Positions 44,412-54,820 are shown, counted from the first letter of the stretch. The stretch is 64,000 bases of DNA from an uncultured Gammaproteobacteria bacterium (GCA_947258875.1 CAMYKB010000001.1:967-64966), one strand, 5' to 3'. The notes: generated by a model from the letters alone, not told the origin. Program-made: numbers and translations.

Positions 44412-44615
44412 CAATTTCCAAATAATCTTACTGTTCGGATTTACCACTTCAATAAACGGCAATAGTATAGCATTACTGCAAGCTGGTTCGTTCACCAGAA
44501 TATTAACCTGTCTTTCGAGTATCTACATGCCGACTCCAAACCTGACTTCGTGTTGGATGACAATGAGCTCAAGCATCGTGATATATTTGCCGCCCGATTA
44601 TCTTCGGAGTTCTAA
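44412..44615 (+). pseudogene. C-terminal remnant of an outer-membrane beta-barrel protein
   Basis: One plus-strand frame reads NNLTVRIYHFNKRQ, a TAG stop, then YSITASWFVHQNINLSFEYL and DDNELKHRDIFAARLSSEF before a TAA. The alternating hydrophobic pattern and final Phe are those of the last strands of an outer-membrane barrel. It has no start and an internal stop. The 296 bases between lepB and the ABC gene hold nothing else I can support. Confidence 0.55.
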
Positions 44616-44632
44616 CAACAGCTACGCAGGCG

Positions 44633-46459
44633 TTAGGTAGTACCCGCTATCAGTGACTGCGCTTCATTTTCAATGGCACGTTCTTCCTGCTGTAACGTCC
44701 ACAGATGCGCATAGAGACCGTCCTGTTCCAGCAATTCGCGGTGGCTGCCACGCTCAACGATGCGCCCCTTATCCATAACCAGGATCTGGTCGGCATCGAT
44801 AATGGTCGAGAGTCGATGCGCGATTACCAGTGTCGTGGTTTTTTGTGAAACCTGTTGCAACGCGCCCAGTATGGCCTGCTCGGAGCGCGAGTCCAGGCTG
44901 GATGTGGCTTCGTCGAAGATTAAAATCTTTGGTTGTTTGAGAATGACGCGCGCAATCGCAACACGCTGCTTTTCGCCACCCGACAGTTTCAGGCCGCGTT
45001 CACCCACGACCGTGTCATAACCCTGCGGCAGGCTCTCTATAAAATCATGAATGTCAGCCAATCGCGCGGCCTTCATCACCTGCTCGCGGCTGGCCTCGGG
45101 ACTTGCGTACTGAATGTTGTAGTAAATCGTATCGTTAAATAACACGGTATCCTGCGGTACGATACCAATAGCACGCCGTAGACTTTCCTGCGTCACTGCA
45201 CGCACATCCTGACCATCGATTTTTACACTCCCTTGCGTGACATCGTAAAAGCGAAACATCAATCGCGCGAGCGTGGATTTACCGGCACCCGAAGGGCCGA
45301 CCACGGCAAGCTTTTTACCCGATGGAACCGTAAAACTGACATCGGATAAAATTTGCCGGTCACTTTGATAAGCAAAATCAACGCGTTCAAAATCGACATG
45401 TGCCTCTGTCACCTGTAATGCCACAGCATTGGGGCTGTCTTTAATTTCAGGCTCTTTATCAAGTAACTTGAGTACCAGATCCATATCCGCCATTGCATAA
45501 TTCAATGCGCGATATATCACACCAAGAAAGCCAAGCGGCAGGAAGAGTTGCAGCATCAGCGCGTTCACCAGTACCAGGTCACCGATTGTCATGGTGCCGG
45601 CAACAACGCCCTGTCCCGCAAAAATCATAATAGCCGTGACACCTAGCGCGATAATAATGCCCTGACCGAAATTAAGCGCCGACATGGTGGTTGTACTTTT
45701 TACAGCCGCATTTTCCCAGCCCCCCAAAGTGGCGTTATACCGCTGTAACTCGAAGGCTTCATTATTGAAATACTTGACAGTTTCATAGTTCAGCAAGCTG
45801 TCGATGGCCTGCCCGTTGGCCCGCGAATCCAAGGCGTTCATTTCATGACGAAAGTGCATACGCCAGTTGGTAACCAACAACGTAAACAGGATATAGAGAC
45901 CTACTGTCACGAATGTTACGGCTGCAAAACGAGTGTCATAAGAACTGAACAGAATTACACCGATCATTATGAGCTCAGCGCCTGTCGGTAGAATATTAAA
46001 TACTAGATAGTTGAGAATAGAACTGATACTTTGCGTGCCGCGTTCCAGGTCGCGCGAAATATTTCCGGTACGCCGTTCAAGGTGGTAGCGCAACGACAAC
46101 TCATGCAGATGCGAGAATACCCGGGTGGAAAGCCGATGCATGGCACGGAAACGCACGCGTGCAAAAATAGCATCGCGTAATTCATTAAACAGCGATGCCG
46201 TCAGGCGCAACACGCCGTAGGCCAGCAGCAACGCCAATGGCAGCGCCAGCACTCTGCCGCTGCTGGTATCCAAGGCATCCACTATCTGCTTGAGCACCAG
46301 CGGCACGCCCACGACGGCCATCTTGGACGCTATCAGACTTAATAGCGCAATCAACACCCTGCCCTTGTACTCCCACAGATACGGCATCATTTGCCGCAGA
46401 TTGCGTAAATCGGTACGGTTTTTATGGGGAGTAGCGGTACGGCGTGTATTCATTATCAT
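44633..46459 (-). CDS. Atm1/HMT1-like ABC exporter (fused permease and ATPase)
   Basis: This 608-residue half-transporter has six membrane segments (about 35-320) and a C-terminal ATPase domain. Walker A GPSGAGKST, signature LSGGEKQRVAI and Walker B ILIFDEATSS are intact. The NYETVKYFNNEAFELQRYN stretch (about 228-246) is the hallmark of the Atm1/HMT subgroup, which exports glutathione-linked sulfur or metal conjugates. That would fit a sulfur-oxidising cell. It works as a homodimer. Start at either of two in-frame ATGs. Confidence 0.9.
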   Translation of the reverse strand: MIMNTRRTATPHKNRTDLRNLRQMMPYLWEYKGRVLIALLSLIASKMAVVGVPLVLKQIVDALDTSSGRVLALPLALLLAYGVLRLTASLFNELRDAIFARVRFRAMHRLSTRVFSHLHELSLRYHLERRTGNISRDLERGTQSISSILNYLVFNILPTGAELIMIGVILFSSYDTRFAAVTFVTVGLYILFTLLVTNWRMHFRHEMNALDSRANGQAIDSLLNYETVKYFNNEAFELQRYNATLGGWENAAVKSTTTMSALNFGQGIIIALGVTAIMIFAGQGVVAGTMTIGDLVLVNALMLQLFLPLGFLGVIYRALNYAMADMDLVLKLLDKEPEIKDSPNAVALQVTEAHVDFERVDFAYQSDRQILSDVSFTVPSGKKLAVVGPSGAGKSTLARLMFRFYDVTQGSVKIDGQDVRAVTQESLRRAIGIVPQDTVLFNDTIYYNIQYASPEASREQVMKAARLADIHDFIESLPQGYDTVVGERGLKLSGGEKQRVAIARVILKQPKILIFDEATSSLDSRSEQAILGALQQVSQKTTTLVIAHRLSTIIDADQILVMDKGRIVERGSHRELLEQDGLYAHLWTLQQEERAIENEAQSLIAGTT

Positions 46460-46644
46460 GATTGATGATCGACCAGGTTGGTAACAGACGGATGGATACT
46501 TAGAGAGCCCCTGAACAAGCTGCGCAGGTTAATCAAGCCAGGGTGGGCCGACAAGAACCTATCACAAAACAGCGGATCACGTATCAAGACATGACACAGA
46601 CCGCAATACCATATTGGTGACCGAATCGCATTTTTGAGTTAGAA

Positions 46645-46690
46645 GACCCGGTAGGGCATTATGCCTCTACCGGGCTTTATTTTGCACCAG
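46645..46690. terminator. Hairpin after the cytochrome c peroxidase gene
   Basis: CCCGGTAG-G-GCATTATGC-CT-CTACCGGG forms a strong stem. The plus-strand tail is CTTTATTTTG and the minus-strand tail TCTTCTAACTC. As the gene ending nearby is on the minus strand, it most likely ends that transcript, although its U-tract is weak in that direction. Confidence 0.55.
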
Positions 46691-46729
46691 TTGACCGGCT
46701 AGCTGACCTTCTGTCACATCGCCTGCTGA

Positions 46730-48106
46730 TTAGTCGACCATGATCAGACCGCTGGATACACGTCGCGGCAGGTCGTTGCGCAGATCAATACTGGCTGGAT
46801 CTGTCAATGCGCGCAAGAACTCTACCAGGCGAGCCACTTGATCATCAGACAAGTTCTTGCTCCCAAGCTCATTGGCATCAGCGATCGCACCGACACGTGC
46901 GACATCATTCATGACCACGAAATCCAGCGCATCATGATCATCACGTGAAGGCAACATGGCTTGGCTTTGATCATAGGACAGCAGACTGTCTACCGGATCC
47001 AGGTGATGACGCACCACGGCTTCCAGTGTGCCGTAGGCGCCGTCATGACCATAAGGCGCTGTCAATTCAACGTTACGCAGGGTCGGTGTGCGGAAACGGA
47101 AGCGGTCTGTGGGATCACCCGTGACACGTTCACGGCCGAAGTCATCACGACCATCGCGATAACCATCCTGGTTATCGCCCTTACCCGGGCCGATCTGCGG
47201 CATGGCAATGGCATGAAACTGCATATCGGTCTGGAAGGCACCGCTATGGCAACCTGAACAACCAGCCTTCTTGCCGTAGAACAAGTGCATGCCACGTTTT
47301 GCGGCTGGGCTCATGGCCCGAGCATCACCCCGCAGGTAACGATCGAACGGACTATTATCCGCGCGCCATGCGGACGTTTCAAATGCCGCAATCGCATTGG
47401 CTGCATGCACATAAGTGATATCGCTTGCGGAAGTAAGATCAGGATAGGCCGCCATAAACATATCTACATATTCCGGAATCGCCTGCAGGCGTTGGGCCAG
47501 TTGCGCCCATACACCGGTCGGACCGGCCAAACTACCTGCCGACGCAGCATCGGCAATTGGGTTTTCACCCGACTGACCCGCCATCTCCGTACCAGAAGTC
47601 ACTGGGAACATCGCCTGAGCAGCCAGCGGGTTATCCAGCCCCAGAGGTAGGTCATCGCCTGCCGGTGACATAAACCCGGAAGGCTGCGAAGCATCTGGGG
47701 CAACACGGCCATCATGGAACATTGACACAAATTCACGAGCGCCGAGGTTGAAAACGGGCGGGCTATTGCGTGGCACACGCTCATGGATAGCACTATCGCC
47801 AACACCGGTATCACGCATGACGCCCAGACCGGAGGCGCCTTCTCCCACGGGCAATGACAAACCATCACCGGTATCCGTCATTGCATGGTGGCAGGTGCCA
47901 CAGGCAATATTCTGATTACCACTGAGTATTTTATCGAAAAACAGCATTTTACCTAATTCAACCATGGCAGGATCAGGATTTCCATTATCGTAGAAAGCAC
48001 TATCCGTGACCGGGTCTGGCAATTTAGCTGCATGGACAGCCTAAGACATCAGACCGACCAATGCGACAGTGGCTGCAACCACAGGTATAATTCTCTCCGC
48101 ATACAT
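46730..48106 (-). CDS. Di-heme cytochrome c peroxidase (MauG/CcpA family), amber codon in the signal peptide
   Basis: The mature part has two heme c motifs: CGTCH in IACGTCHHAMT and CSGCH in KAGCSGCHSGAF. TPTLRNVELTAPYGHDGAY is the hallmark of the bacterial cytochrome c peroxidase family, which reduces peroxide or oxidises other substrates in the periplasm. Upstream in the same frame an ATG (48104-48106) with GGAG gives MYAERIIPVVAATVALVGLM-S, then TAG (48041-48043), then AVHAAKLPDP. This is a complete signal peptide cut by one stop codon. Translation from the next start (TTG) would give a protein that is not exported and cannot receive heme. Confidence 0.9.
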
Positions 48107-48473
48107 AGCGCATCTCCTTTTCCATGTTTTTGACGTTGCATTCCATTACGAACTGCTGCACGCTCCGGCGCTGCAGCTTATGCCGATAGCAAATAATCTA
48201 TATCAGGCGAGCAAAAAAACTGTGAAATAGTTGTGATAGATACCTAATAATATGCACAAGACTTATCTTCCGAGGCGGCGAGCACGACATCAACTCACCG
48301 GAGTTGTCATCATTGCCCTTTATCGGCAAGGCAACTAGGCCTATCTCAAACACCCGGGCCAAGTATCAAGACAAGCCGCAGACCCAACAACTCCTTGATC
48401 AAACATAGCTTGCCTAGTGCCCACACCACAGATTAGAGTTCAACAGGCAGCCTTTACACTAAACGGTGACCCA
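48107..48473. other. Gene-free stretch between peroxidase and RND genes
   Basis: These 367 bases separate divergent genes and must hold both promoters. I see no gene or clear operator. A GTG start at 48417 could lengthen the RND fusion protein but has no ribosome-binding site. Confidence 0.5.
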
Positions 48474-49589
48474 GTGCAGTTCAAACCCAATATTCAGTAT
48501 ACCGCTCCAATATTGTTGGCCCTGTTGTTGACTACCCTGCTGGCGGCCTGCAAACCCGCAGCAGATGACAAACCGCAATCCAGGCGATTCGAGCGCCCCC
48601 CACAAATGGTCAAACTGGCCGCGGTTGAACAGCAAGCCTTGACGATTACCAGCACTGCGACGGGTACCCTGCAGGCAAAACGCGCCATCCAGGTTTTCAA
48701 CCAGCAGGAAGGCCAGATCGTTGAGCTGCCGTATTATGAGGGCGATACTGTTCAGGCAAGTGACGTTCTGGTACGGCTTGATGATAGCGTCCTCAAGGCC
48801 GAACTCAATAAAGCGACCGCCACCCGACGTCAGGCCGAAACCGATCTGCACAGACTGGAAAAGCTCATCCCCAAGAAACTGGCTTCCGCAGAACAGGTAG
48901 CGCGCGCGCGTACTGCCGTGCAAGTCGCGCGCGCAGAAGAACAACTCAAGCGCACACTGCTATCACATACAGTCATCAAGGCAGCCTTTGCCGGCGTGAT
49001 CAGTGAACGTCTCAGGGAGCCGGGAGATATCGCGAAACTTCACACACACATCCTCAGCCTGATTGATCCATCATCATTGCGTGCGGAGATTCGGGTTTCT
49101 GAACTGTTGTTAACCAGCATCAAGCAAGGCGATGCGTTGGATGTCCGCATCGATGCGCTGGGCGCCAACACCTATACCGGTCGCGTGCTACGTGTCTTCC
49201 CCACCATTGATCCACAAACCCGCCAGGGCATCGTTGAGGTCGAACTTGACCCGGTACCACCCGGCGCCCGCGCCGGACAACTTTGCCGGGTGAACTTTGC
49301 CACTCAAACCGTCACCGGCCTGGCCATACCCCAGGCCGCACTACAACGCGAAGGCGACCAAACCTACGTCTTCCAGGTTGATGACAAGAGCAAGATCAAA
49401 CGCAAAACGCTCCGCATCGGACTAAGGGCCGGCGAACTGGTGCAGGTACTCGAGGGCCTTGATGCAGGTGAACGCGTCATCGTTAGTGGGCTACTGGGAT
49501 TACGTGTCGGCAAGAAAGTCCAGGTCATTGACCCACAATCAACCGCCAAAGATACAGGCATAACGAAACACAGCAAAAAGAATAAATGA
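48474..49589 (+). CDS. RND efflux periplasmic adaptor (HlyD/AcrA-like lipoprotein)
   Basis: I prefer the GTG at 48474 (371 residues), since GGTGA lies just upstream and the N-terminus is then a lipoprotein signal with lipobox LLAACKPA. A GTG at 48417 would add 19 residues. The adaptor has a lipoyl-like region (GQIVELPYYEGDTVQASDVLVRLD), a helical hairpin (TRRQAETDLHRLEKLIPKKL) and a C-terminal barrel/MP domain. It bridges the RND pump to an outer-membrane channel, which is not encoded here. It overlaps the pump gene by four bases. Confidence 0.9.
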   Translation: MQFKPNIQYTAPILLALLLTTLLAACKPAADDKPQSRRFERPPQMVKLAAVEQQALTITSTATGTLQAKRAIQVFNQQEGQIVELPYYEGDTVQASDVLVRLDDSVLKAELNKATATRRQAETDLHRLEKLIPKKLASAEQVARARTAVQVARAEEQLKRTLLSHTVIKAAFAGVISERLREPGDIAKLHTHILSLIDPSSLRAEIRVSELLLTSIKQGDALDVRIDALGANTYTGRVLRVFPTIDPQTRQGIVEVELDPVPPGARAGQLCRVNFATQTVTGLAIPQAALQREGDQTYVFQVDDKSKIKRKTLRIGLRAGELVQVLEGLDAGERVIVSGLLGLRVGKKVQVIDPQSTAKDTGITKHSKKNK

Positions 49590-52500
49590 AACAGCGTTTT
49601 CGCACTGGAGGGATAGCCGCATGGTCGATACGCCGCCCTATTGGGGTGATCATGTTGACCCTGGCTGTGGTGGTACCCGGCCTTATCGCCTTAAAACAGC
49701 TCGGCGTCGATTTATTACCCAAGATCATTTACCCGGAGATAAACGTACGCATTTTCGACACCGGCGTTCCCGCGCGCATCATGGAAGACCAGGTCACGCG
49801 CCAGCTGGAGGAACAACTGGGGATCACCGAAGACGCCATCGCCATACAGTCACAGAGCCGCAATGGCCGCAGCTCAGTTGACCTGACATTTGCTTACGGC
49901 ACCGACATCGACAAGGCGTTGCGTGATGCCAGTACCCGACTCGACCGCGCCAAACGTTTTTTGCCCGACACGGTTGACCCTCCGATCATCTTCAAGCGTG
50001 ACCCCTCACAACTACCCGTGATGCAACTGGCGGTAAGCTCGACGCAACGCAACACTATCGACCTGCGCAACTGGGTGGATTACCGTTTCAGCAAATGGTT
50101 TATAAACCTGCCCGGCGTAGCTGCGGCGGAAATCGGCGGCGGGCTGCAACGCGAGATCGAGGTCGCCGTGGACCAGGAACGCATGGCAGCGGCAGGACTG
50201 AACTTTGCGCAACTGGCTGACAGAATCTCCGAGGAGAATCTCGATGCCAGCGGGGGACGATTATTGACGAGCCGCAGTGAGATATCGGCGCGCGTCGAAG
50301 GACGGGTGACCGACCCCGCGGAACTTGCCCTGATGACGCTGGGGATGGATGCTGGGACTGGCGACACCGCGCAGGGCGCGGGTTTGCGTCTGGGTGACAT
50401 CGCCGAGATTCGCGACACCCATGCCGATGAAATCTTGCGCATTCGCCTCAACACGGTGCCGGGCGTTAAGGTATCGATGCAGAAGCAACCGCAGGCCAAC
50501 ACAGTCGCAGTTGCCGATGCCATCAAGCAACGCCTCGACTGGTTGCGCGCTCAGAACCTGTTGCCCCCAGACATCGATGTCCACATTATCGATGATCAGT
50601 CTGTATTTGTAAGACAATCCGTGCGCAATGCCGCCATGGCCGCCATCAGTGGCGCATTACTCGCCATGATTGTAGTGTTTATTTTTCTCGGCAACCTACG
50701 CCGCACCTTGATAGTGGGTACCGCTATCCCGCTCGCGATCCTCGTGACCTTTATATTGATGCAGGTCGGCGGCCTGACGCTAAACATTATGACCCTGGGC
50801 GGCCTGGCGCTGGGCGTCGGCATCCTCGTCGATAACACCATTGTTATGTTGGAGAATATCTACCGGCATCAACGCCAGAAAGAAGCCGATGGCCTGAATG
50901 ATCAACAGGAAGCCGTAGTCGCAGCAAGCGAAGTCAACAGCGCCATTGTCGCCTCCACCTCTACCAACCTCGCCGCCATTTTACCTTTTTTGTTCATCGG
51001 CGGACTGTATGGCCTGCTGTTCCGTGAATTAATCTTTACCATCTCGGCGGGAATGATCGCTTCATTGATTGTCGCGTTAACACTAGTTCCGTCGTTATCT
51101 GCGCGTGTCACCACGACATCTACCGGAATCACGCGCCGCTTTACCGATCGCCTTGTATTGAATCTGCAAAATGGCTATGTAGGCTTCATCAAATATTTTA
51201 CTCGCCATCCCCTATTAACTATTTTGATTTTTATCCCGGCGTTTACGCTGGCAATCATATTCGCCGTGAATGCTGAGCGCACCGACCTACCGCGTTTGGA
51301 CAATGGCACAGTTAGGATCATTGTGCGTGGTGACCCCGGCATGCAACTTGAGGAAATGGACAGCACAGTGCGCAAACTTGAGTCCCTGTTCCTCGCACAA
51401 GCCGACGTCGCCAATGTGTACACCCAGGCAGGTGGTTTTGTATTTGGCCGTACCGAACGCCAGAGCAGCGACCGCAGCACCATGACCATTGAACTCAAAC
51501 CTATGGCCACACGCGGTATCAGCAGCGAAGACTGGATCAATCGCACCCAAAAACAGATCGACAAACTGGGCCTCAGTGGTTTCAGAATTATCATGCGAGT
51601 GCAGAATGTGCGCGGTCTGCGCACCAGCCGCGGTGATGACGATATCAGCATACGCGTGCAAGGGCCGGATCTCGACACGCTCGCCGCAATTGGCGACGAG
51701 ATCATCGAACGCATACGCGACCTCAAACTCATTCGTAATGCCGAACACACCTATGAAGGACGCCGCGACGAGATGCTGGTACGTATCGATCGTGAGCGCG
51801 CCGCCGACTTGCGTGTCAATGTGATCGATATCAGTCGCGCCCTGCGGGTTGCACTGGATGGTATTGTCGTTAGCGATTATCTGGAAGGCGACCGCGAATA
51901 CGACGTGCGCTTACGCCTTCCCCAGGACAGTATCACCTCGCCCGAAGATCTGGGAAATGTCATTGTCGACGTACGTCAGGGCGCAGCCATTCGTTTGCGT
52001 GACGTTACCCGCATCAGCTTTGCACAGGAACCCAACAGTATTTTACGAGACAGGCAACTACGAGCGATGGAAGTCAGTGCCAGCCTGAGTGGCAACGCCA
52101 CACTCAGTAAAGTCATGGAAGAAATTGAAACCAGGCTCCGCGACCTTGAATTACCCGCTGGCTACACTCTCTACGACGCCGGTGCCAGCGAAACACTCAA
52201 GAAGGGTCAGTCATTGATAATGTATATGCTTGCCCTGGCGGTGTTTATGGTATTCGTCGTAATGGCGGTGCAATACGAATCCTTACGTAATCCGCTGGTG
52301 ATCATGTTCAGCATTTTGTTTACTCCCATCGGGGTGGCAGCAGGATTATTTTTGCTCGAGATGCCAATATCCATGCCCGTGGGGCTGGGAATGATTATGC
52401 TTGCCGGCATTGTGGTAAATAATGCGATTGTCTATGTCGAACAAATCGGCATCGAACGTGAACACGGCCACAACGTTATTGACGCCATCACGCTTGCCGG

Positions 52501-52708
52501 CCGTGCGCGCCTGCGGCCCATACTCATGACTGCGCTCACCACCGTGATGGGCATGCTGCCCCTGGCAATTGGCCTGGGTGAAGGTTCAGAAATGTTGCAA
52601 CCCCTGGCGGTGGTGATCGTATGGGGTTTGAGTTTTTCAACATTAGTGAGCCTGGTACTTGTACCGTCGTTTTACCGACTATTTCACCACGTAACAGTGA
52701 CTGCATAA
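49586..52708 (+). CDS. RND efflux permease (AcrB/MexF-type)
   Basis: This 1040-residue inner-membrane pump has twelve predicted membrane segments and two large periplasmic loops. GGLALGVGILVDNTIVMLENI (about 404-424) holds the conserved Asp of TM4 used in proton translocation. RPILMTALTTVMGMLPLAIG near the C-terminus is the usual TM11-12 signature. It uses the proton gradient to export drugs, solvents or lipids with the adaptor encoded before it. A heavy-metal CzcA call is less likely. No outer-membrane factor gene is adjacent. Confidence 0.93.
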   Translation: MKQRFRTGGIAAWSIRRPIGVIMLTLAVVVPGLIALKQLGVDLLPKIIYPEINVRIFDTGVPARIMEDQVTRQLEEQLGITEDAIAIQSQSRNGRSSVDLTFAYGTDIDKALRDASTRLDRAKRFLPDTVDPPIIFKRDPSQLPVMQLAVSSTQRNTIDLRNWVDYRFSKWFINLPGVAAAEIGGGLQREIEVAVDQERMAAAGLNFAQLADRISEENLDASGGRLLTSRSEISARVEGRVTDPAELALMTLGMDAGTGDTAQGAGLRLGDIAEIRDTHADEILRIRLNTVPGVKVSMQKQPQANTVAVADAIKQRLDWLRAQNLLPPDIDVHIIDDQSVFVRQSVRNAAMAAISGALLAMIVVFIFLGNLRRTLIVGTAIPLAILVTFILMQVGGLTLNIMTLGGLALGVGILVDNTIVMLENIYRHQRQKEADGLNDQQEAVVAASEVNSAIVASTSTNLAAILPFLFIGGLYGLLFRELIFTISAGMIASLIVALTLVPSLSARVTTTSTGITRRFTDRLVLNLQNGYVGFIKYFTRHPLLTILIFIPAFTLAIIFAVNAERTDLPRLDNGTVRIIVRGDPGMQLEEMDSTVRKLESLFLAQADVANVYTQAGGFVFGRTERQSSDRSTMTIELKPMATRGISSEDWINRTQKQIDKLGLSGFRIIMRVQNVRGLRTSRGDDDISIRVQGPDLDTLAAIGDEIIERIRDLKLIRNAEHTYEGRRDEMLVRIDRERAADLRVNVIDISRALRVALDGIVVSDYLEGDREYDVRLRLPQDSITSPEDLGNVIVDVRQGAAIRLRDVTRISFAQEPNSILRDRQLRAMEVSASLSGNATLSKVMEEIETRLRDLELPAGYTLYDAGASETLKKGQSLIMYMLALAVFMVFVVMAVQYESLRNPLVIMFSILFTPIGVAAGLFLLEMPISMPVGLGMIMLAGIVVNNAIVYVEQIGIEREHGHNVIDAITLAGRARLRPILMTALTTVMGMLPLAIGLGEGSEMLQPLAVVIVWGLSFSTLVSLVLVPSFYRLFHHVTVTA

Positions 52709-52732
52709 AGCCAACGGGTTACACTCCGGAGT

Positions 52733-54313
52733 ATGAAACGTTATCGAATCGGCATAATGCTCGTGATCAGCCTGATCTCTGGCGGAGCGATCATCATGAC
52801 AAGCGTCGGCGGAGATACGCCCATGGTTGAACTCTCGCAGCTTGATGTAGATGCAAACGCCGTGCGTCATCACCGTGACGGCATGCGTGACATCCTGCAA
52901 TTCATGCAGCAGCACGCAGACACCTTCCCGACAGAGGCAGGCGAACGCCGCTTGCTGAGTACAGAAGAAAAAACGCTGTTGTTCGATGCCTGGAACCGCA
53001 TGCTGGATTATCAACTTGCCCTGGAACACATCAAACAAAACCACAAAGTTTTTTATAAAATCAAAAACAAGGCCACGCGGCGCACTTCTGAGGCCATCCT
53101 GTTCGCTGCCTTTCTTACCCAATATCGTTATGCACTGGAATTCATACACCGCATTGAAAACAATCCTTCGTTGGATGCCCTGCTCAATGACACGCAACCC
53201 GAGTACGGCATACCGGCTGGCACCTATGCCGATTTTAAATTCCGCTACCTAAACCTGGATCGGGCCGCAGAGTTCACAGCACTGGCAGCGGTCTATGAGG
53301 CGAGCGGCAAAAAACATGCAGGCAATTTGCGAACAGGTATTAGTGAAGACGCAAGATACTTATGGAAGGCCGGCGTGAGCCACGGGCCCAAACTCACCGC
53401 TAAAAATGGCATCGACATCGTCACCAATGCGGCGTTCTCGGTATGGTTCCCGGTGCAAACCAATGTCGCCACCTGGATGGGTGACACCAAGGTCTACCGT
53501 AAAGACGAATACCTTATCTCAGACCAGCAAATCGCCGACCTGGGTGATCGCCTGCAACCCGGCGATATTCTGTTAGAACGCCGCGAGTGGCATGTCTCCA
53601 ATGTCGGCCTGCCCGGCTTCTGGCCGCACGCCGCGTTCTTTATCGGCACTACAGAACAGCGCCGCGATTATTTTGACGATGACAGCGTACATGCATGGGT
53701 CAAGACACAGGGCCAGGGCGATGGTGACTTTGAGAACCTGCTAAAGACACGTTATCCCGAGGCCTACGCCGACAGTCTTAGCCCTCAAGAGGACGGACAC
53801 ATACCGCGCATCATCGAAGCCATTGGTGAAGGCGTTAGCTTTACCACCCTCGAACACTCTGCTTATGCGGATTCCGTCGCCGCCCTGCGCCCGCGGCTCG
53901 ACAAAGTCACCAAGGCCGCCGCGATCCTTAAAACATTTCATTACAGCGGCCGCCCCTACGATTTTAACTTTGACTTCCAGACTGACTCCTCACTAGTCTG
54001 TACTGAACTAGTGTACAAATCCTACGAACCCGACCAAGACAAACCCGGACTCACCTTCCCTGTTAAAGAAGTCATGGGTCGTCTCGTCACCGCACCCAAT
54101 GACATCGCCAGGATGTTTGACGAGCAACATGGCAGCGAGCAACAACAACTCGATCTCGTCGCCTTCCTCGACGCCGATGAATTCAACAAGCATTCCAGCG
54201 AAGCCAGCGAAGCAGAATTCCGCAACAGCTGGCAACGGCCGAAGTGGCACATCTTAAAGGGCGGCTTGAAGTCGTTGGCTATGAAAAACATTGACCCATC
54301 AGCCAACGATTAG
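52733..54313 (+). CDS. YiiX/YebB-like (NlpC/P60 superfamily) hydrolase
   Basis: This 526-residue protein has an N-terminal membrane anchor or signal (about 7-27). A helical domain follows (about 30-250). The C-terminal papain-like domain has GDILLERREWHVSNVGLPGFWPHAAFFIG, where the His of WPHAAF is catalytic, and the nucleophilic Cys in SSLVCTELVYKSY. The order His before Cys is the circularly permuted arrangement of the YiiX/YebB group. It may cut cell-wall or lipid-linked substrates. It lies 24 bases after the RND pump gene. Confidence 0.85.
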   Translation: MKRYRIGIMLVISLISGGAIIMTSVGGDTPMVELSQLDVDANAVRHHRDGMRDILQFMQQHADTFPTEAGERRLLSTEEKTLLFDAWNRMLDYQLALEHIKQNHKVFYKIKNKATRRTSEAILFAAFLTQYRYALEFIHRIENNPSLDALLNDTQPEYGIPAGTYADFKFRYLNLDRAAEFTALAAVYEASGKKHAGNLRTGISEDARYLWKAGVSHGPKLTAKNGIDIVTNAAFSVWFPVQTNVATWMGDTKVYRKDEYLISDQQIADLGDRLQPGDILLERREWHVSNVGLPGFWPHAAFFIGTTEQRRDYFDDDSVHAWVKTQGQGDGDFENLLKTRYPEAYADSLSPQEDGHIPRIIEAIGEGVSFTTLEHSAYADSVAALRPRLDKVTKAAAILKTFHYSGRPYDFNFDFQTDSSLVCTELVYKSYEPDQDKPGLTFPVKEVMGRLVTAPNDIARMFDEQHGSEQQQLDLVAFLDADEFNKHSSEASEAEFRNSWQRPKWHILKGGLKSLAMKNIDPSAND

Positions 54314-54451
54314 AAAATTCGACTTTATTCTTCTGCGACAAACCCTAACATTGCGTTAATATTGTAAATGCCTGCTTCGTCCAGGAACGATTATTCACCT
54401 AGGCCTTGCGATATTTTTAATATAGCGCAGTCCGCCAAAACATGGCATTCC
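54314..54451. other. Short gene-free stretch before the cassette region
   Basis: I see nothing I can support here. The stretch separates the YiiX-like gene from the first attC-like palindrome. Confidence 0.4.
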
Positions 54452-54515
54452 TCATAACTCCGTAATAGATGGGCGCACCGCTTCCTGCGCGCTCTTATTA
54501 CATCGCCTTATCAGG
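54452..54515 (-). mobile_element. attC-like palindrome D
   Basis: On the minus strand, immediately after the pseudogene stop, GATAAGGCGATGTAATAAGA and its partner ending GTTATGAG form an imperfect palindrome. ATAA pairs with TTAT, GTAATA with TATTAC and GCGC with GCGC. Unpaired bases on the stem are typical of attC sites. The right box GTTATGA is near the GTTRRRY core. Confidence 0.55.
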
Positions 54516-54820
54516 CTTTGCTGATCGACTTTCTATGTTGGACATATAACCCACATGCGATTACAACCCCCAAAACCACCGATCATGCAGCAAGAACACC
54601 AAGTTCAATATAACGGTCTATCCAGGAAGAAATTGGACTATTAAGGAATGTAGCGATGACCATATTTATGGTTAATATTGCTGTTCAGGCCTAACCATAC
54701 ATAGCACCAAACATCGCTCCAAATAAAAGCGATCACTGAAACCAGTATGGCTGGAGTAAAATGCGCAATACTCGGAAGGCATGCCGATACTGCCAACACC
54801 AAGCTGACTATGCTTGACAT
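54511..54820 (-). pseudogene. Degraded small membrane protein of the cassette array
   Basis: The first frame starts at ATG (54818-54820) with AGGCGGG upstream and reads MSSIVSLVLAVSACLPSIAH, then FTPAILVSVIAFI. A frame shift then leads to LLFGAMFGAMYG, two stops, INMVIATFLNSPISSWIDRY, a stop and SVVLGVVIACGLYVQHRKS. Together these give a small three- to four-span membrane protein with several disruptions. Its stop is immediately followed by an attC-like palindrome. Confidence 0.7.

Noticed and set aside
44295-44495. Minus-strand 66-codon frame over the end of lepB
   Set aside because: It overlaps lepB and the plus-strand barrel remnant, and has no start signal. Its hydrophobic look is probably a shadow.
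48417-48473. Extended N-terminus of the RND adaptor from GTG at 48417
   Set aside because: No ribosome-binding site; the added residues would put a hydrophilic stretch before the lipoprotein signal.
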